The position numbers and the translations under genes are program-made. A stretch of 64,000 nucleotides of DNA from Erythrobacter sp. JK5 (GTDB lineage: Bacteria > Pseudomonadota > Alphaproteobacteria > Sphingomonadales > Sphingomonadaceae), in assembly GCF_018205975.1 (NCBI RefSeq), contig NZ_CP073577.1:682001-746000 (forward strand), given 5' to 3'. Under the pieces are notes generated by a model that was not told the DNA's origin, searched no databases, and saw only the letters and a list, made by a program, of their open reading frames with translations. How positions within the stretch are numbered: the first letter of the stretch is position 1; each line of letters begins with the position of its first letter. Positions 63,915-64,000 of this stretch are shown here, one piece after another.

Positions 63915-64000
63915 GTTCGGGTTCATTCGAGAGTTTCGACGGTACCCGCCTCGCCGTCCATCGCACCGGCGAGGGCGATCCGGTCATCCTCCTCCACGGC
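63911..64000 (+). CDS. Alpha/beta hydrolase, 3' truncated by window edge
   Basis: Only 30 residues are visible, MSSGSFESFDGTRLAVHRTG..., reading into PVILLHG, the first strand and oxyanion-loop HG of the alpha/beta-hydrolase fold. ATG 63911 overlaps the GFA stop by four bases. Function beyond the fold cannot be assessed. Confidence 0.65.
   Translation, partial: MSSGSFESFDGTRLAVHRTGEGDPVILLHG

Overview
This 64 kb GC-rich window reads as chromosomal DNA of an alphaproteobacterium, most likely Sphingomonadales near Erythrobacteraceae. That is inference from protein resemblance. The supports are a GTTC-N7-GTTC LexA box before recA, split F0 ATP-synthase genes (atpI-B-E-b'-b), CpdR next to N-formylglutamate amidohydrolase, an FYDLN-acid protein, SapC, and the genus-typical gene neighbourhoods. 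Almost everything is housekeeping or conserved accessory; I see no prophage, IS transposase, CRISPR array or integrative element.

Layout. 1-3 kb: two tandem DUF4139 proteins, the first cut by the window edge. 3-12 kb: SOS-controlled recA with terminator, alaS, a small hydrophilic protein, a CPA2/TrkA-N antiporter, a GNAT-amidohydrolase fusion, icd. 12-17 kb: tRNA-Val(GAC), cpdR, N-formylglutamate amidohydrolase, sapC, an FAD oxidoreductase. 17-24 kb: DEAD-box helicase, uvrD-type helicase, rsmD-rluB. 24-28 kb: Rieske oxygenase and two overlapping AmpG-like transporters. 28-36 kb: a long leftward cluster purB, lapA, pyrF, trpF, trpB, two small membrane proteins, trpA, accD, folC. 36-43 kb: a metzincin-like protein, DoxX-like protein, radC, and the ydbH-ynbE-ydbL envelope lipid trio. 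43-45.5 kb: F0 ATP synthase genes. 45.7-52 kb: quinone oxidoreductase-gloB, then aroA-(two small membrane proteins)-cmk-rpsA. 52-58 kb: FYDLN protein, tRNA-Ala(GGC), ffh-rpsP-rimM-nitrilase-membrane protein-trmD-rplS. 58-64 kb: S9 dipeptidyl peptidase, a MEST-like hydrolase, asd, a lipoprotein, a DsbA-family isomerase, a GFA protein and the start of another hydrolase.

The most useful observations are these. (1) Four genes (uvrD, a quinone oxidoreductase, a nitrilase and the normally essential trmD) each break by exactly one missing G/C within or beside a short G/C run, which points to consensus errors rather than four real pseudogenes. (2) Palindromic repeats of three families sit at gene boundaries, four of them in the trp-acc-fol cluster; one occupies the trpF-trpB gap and appears to set the trpB start. 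(3) Small membrane-protein genes are translationally coupled inside the trp and aroA-cmk operons. (4) A DUF4139 protein carries a TonB-receptor-like segment.
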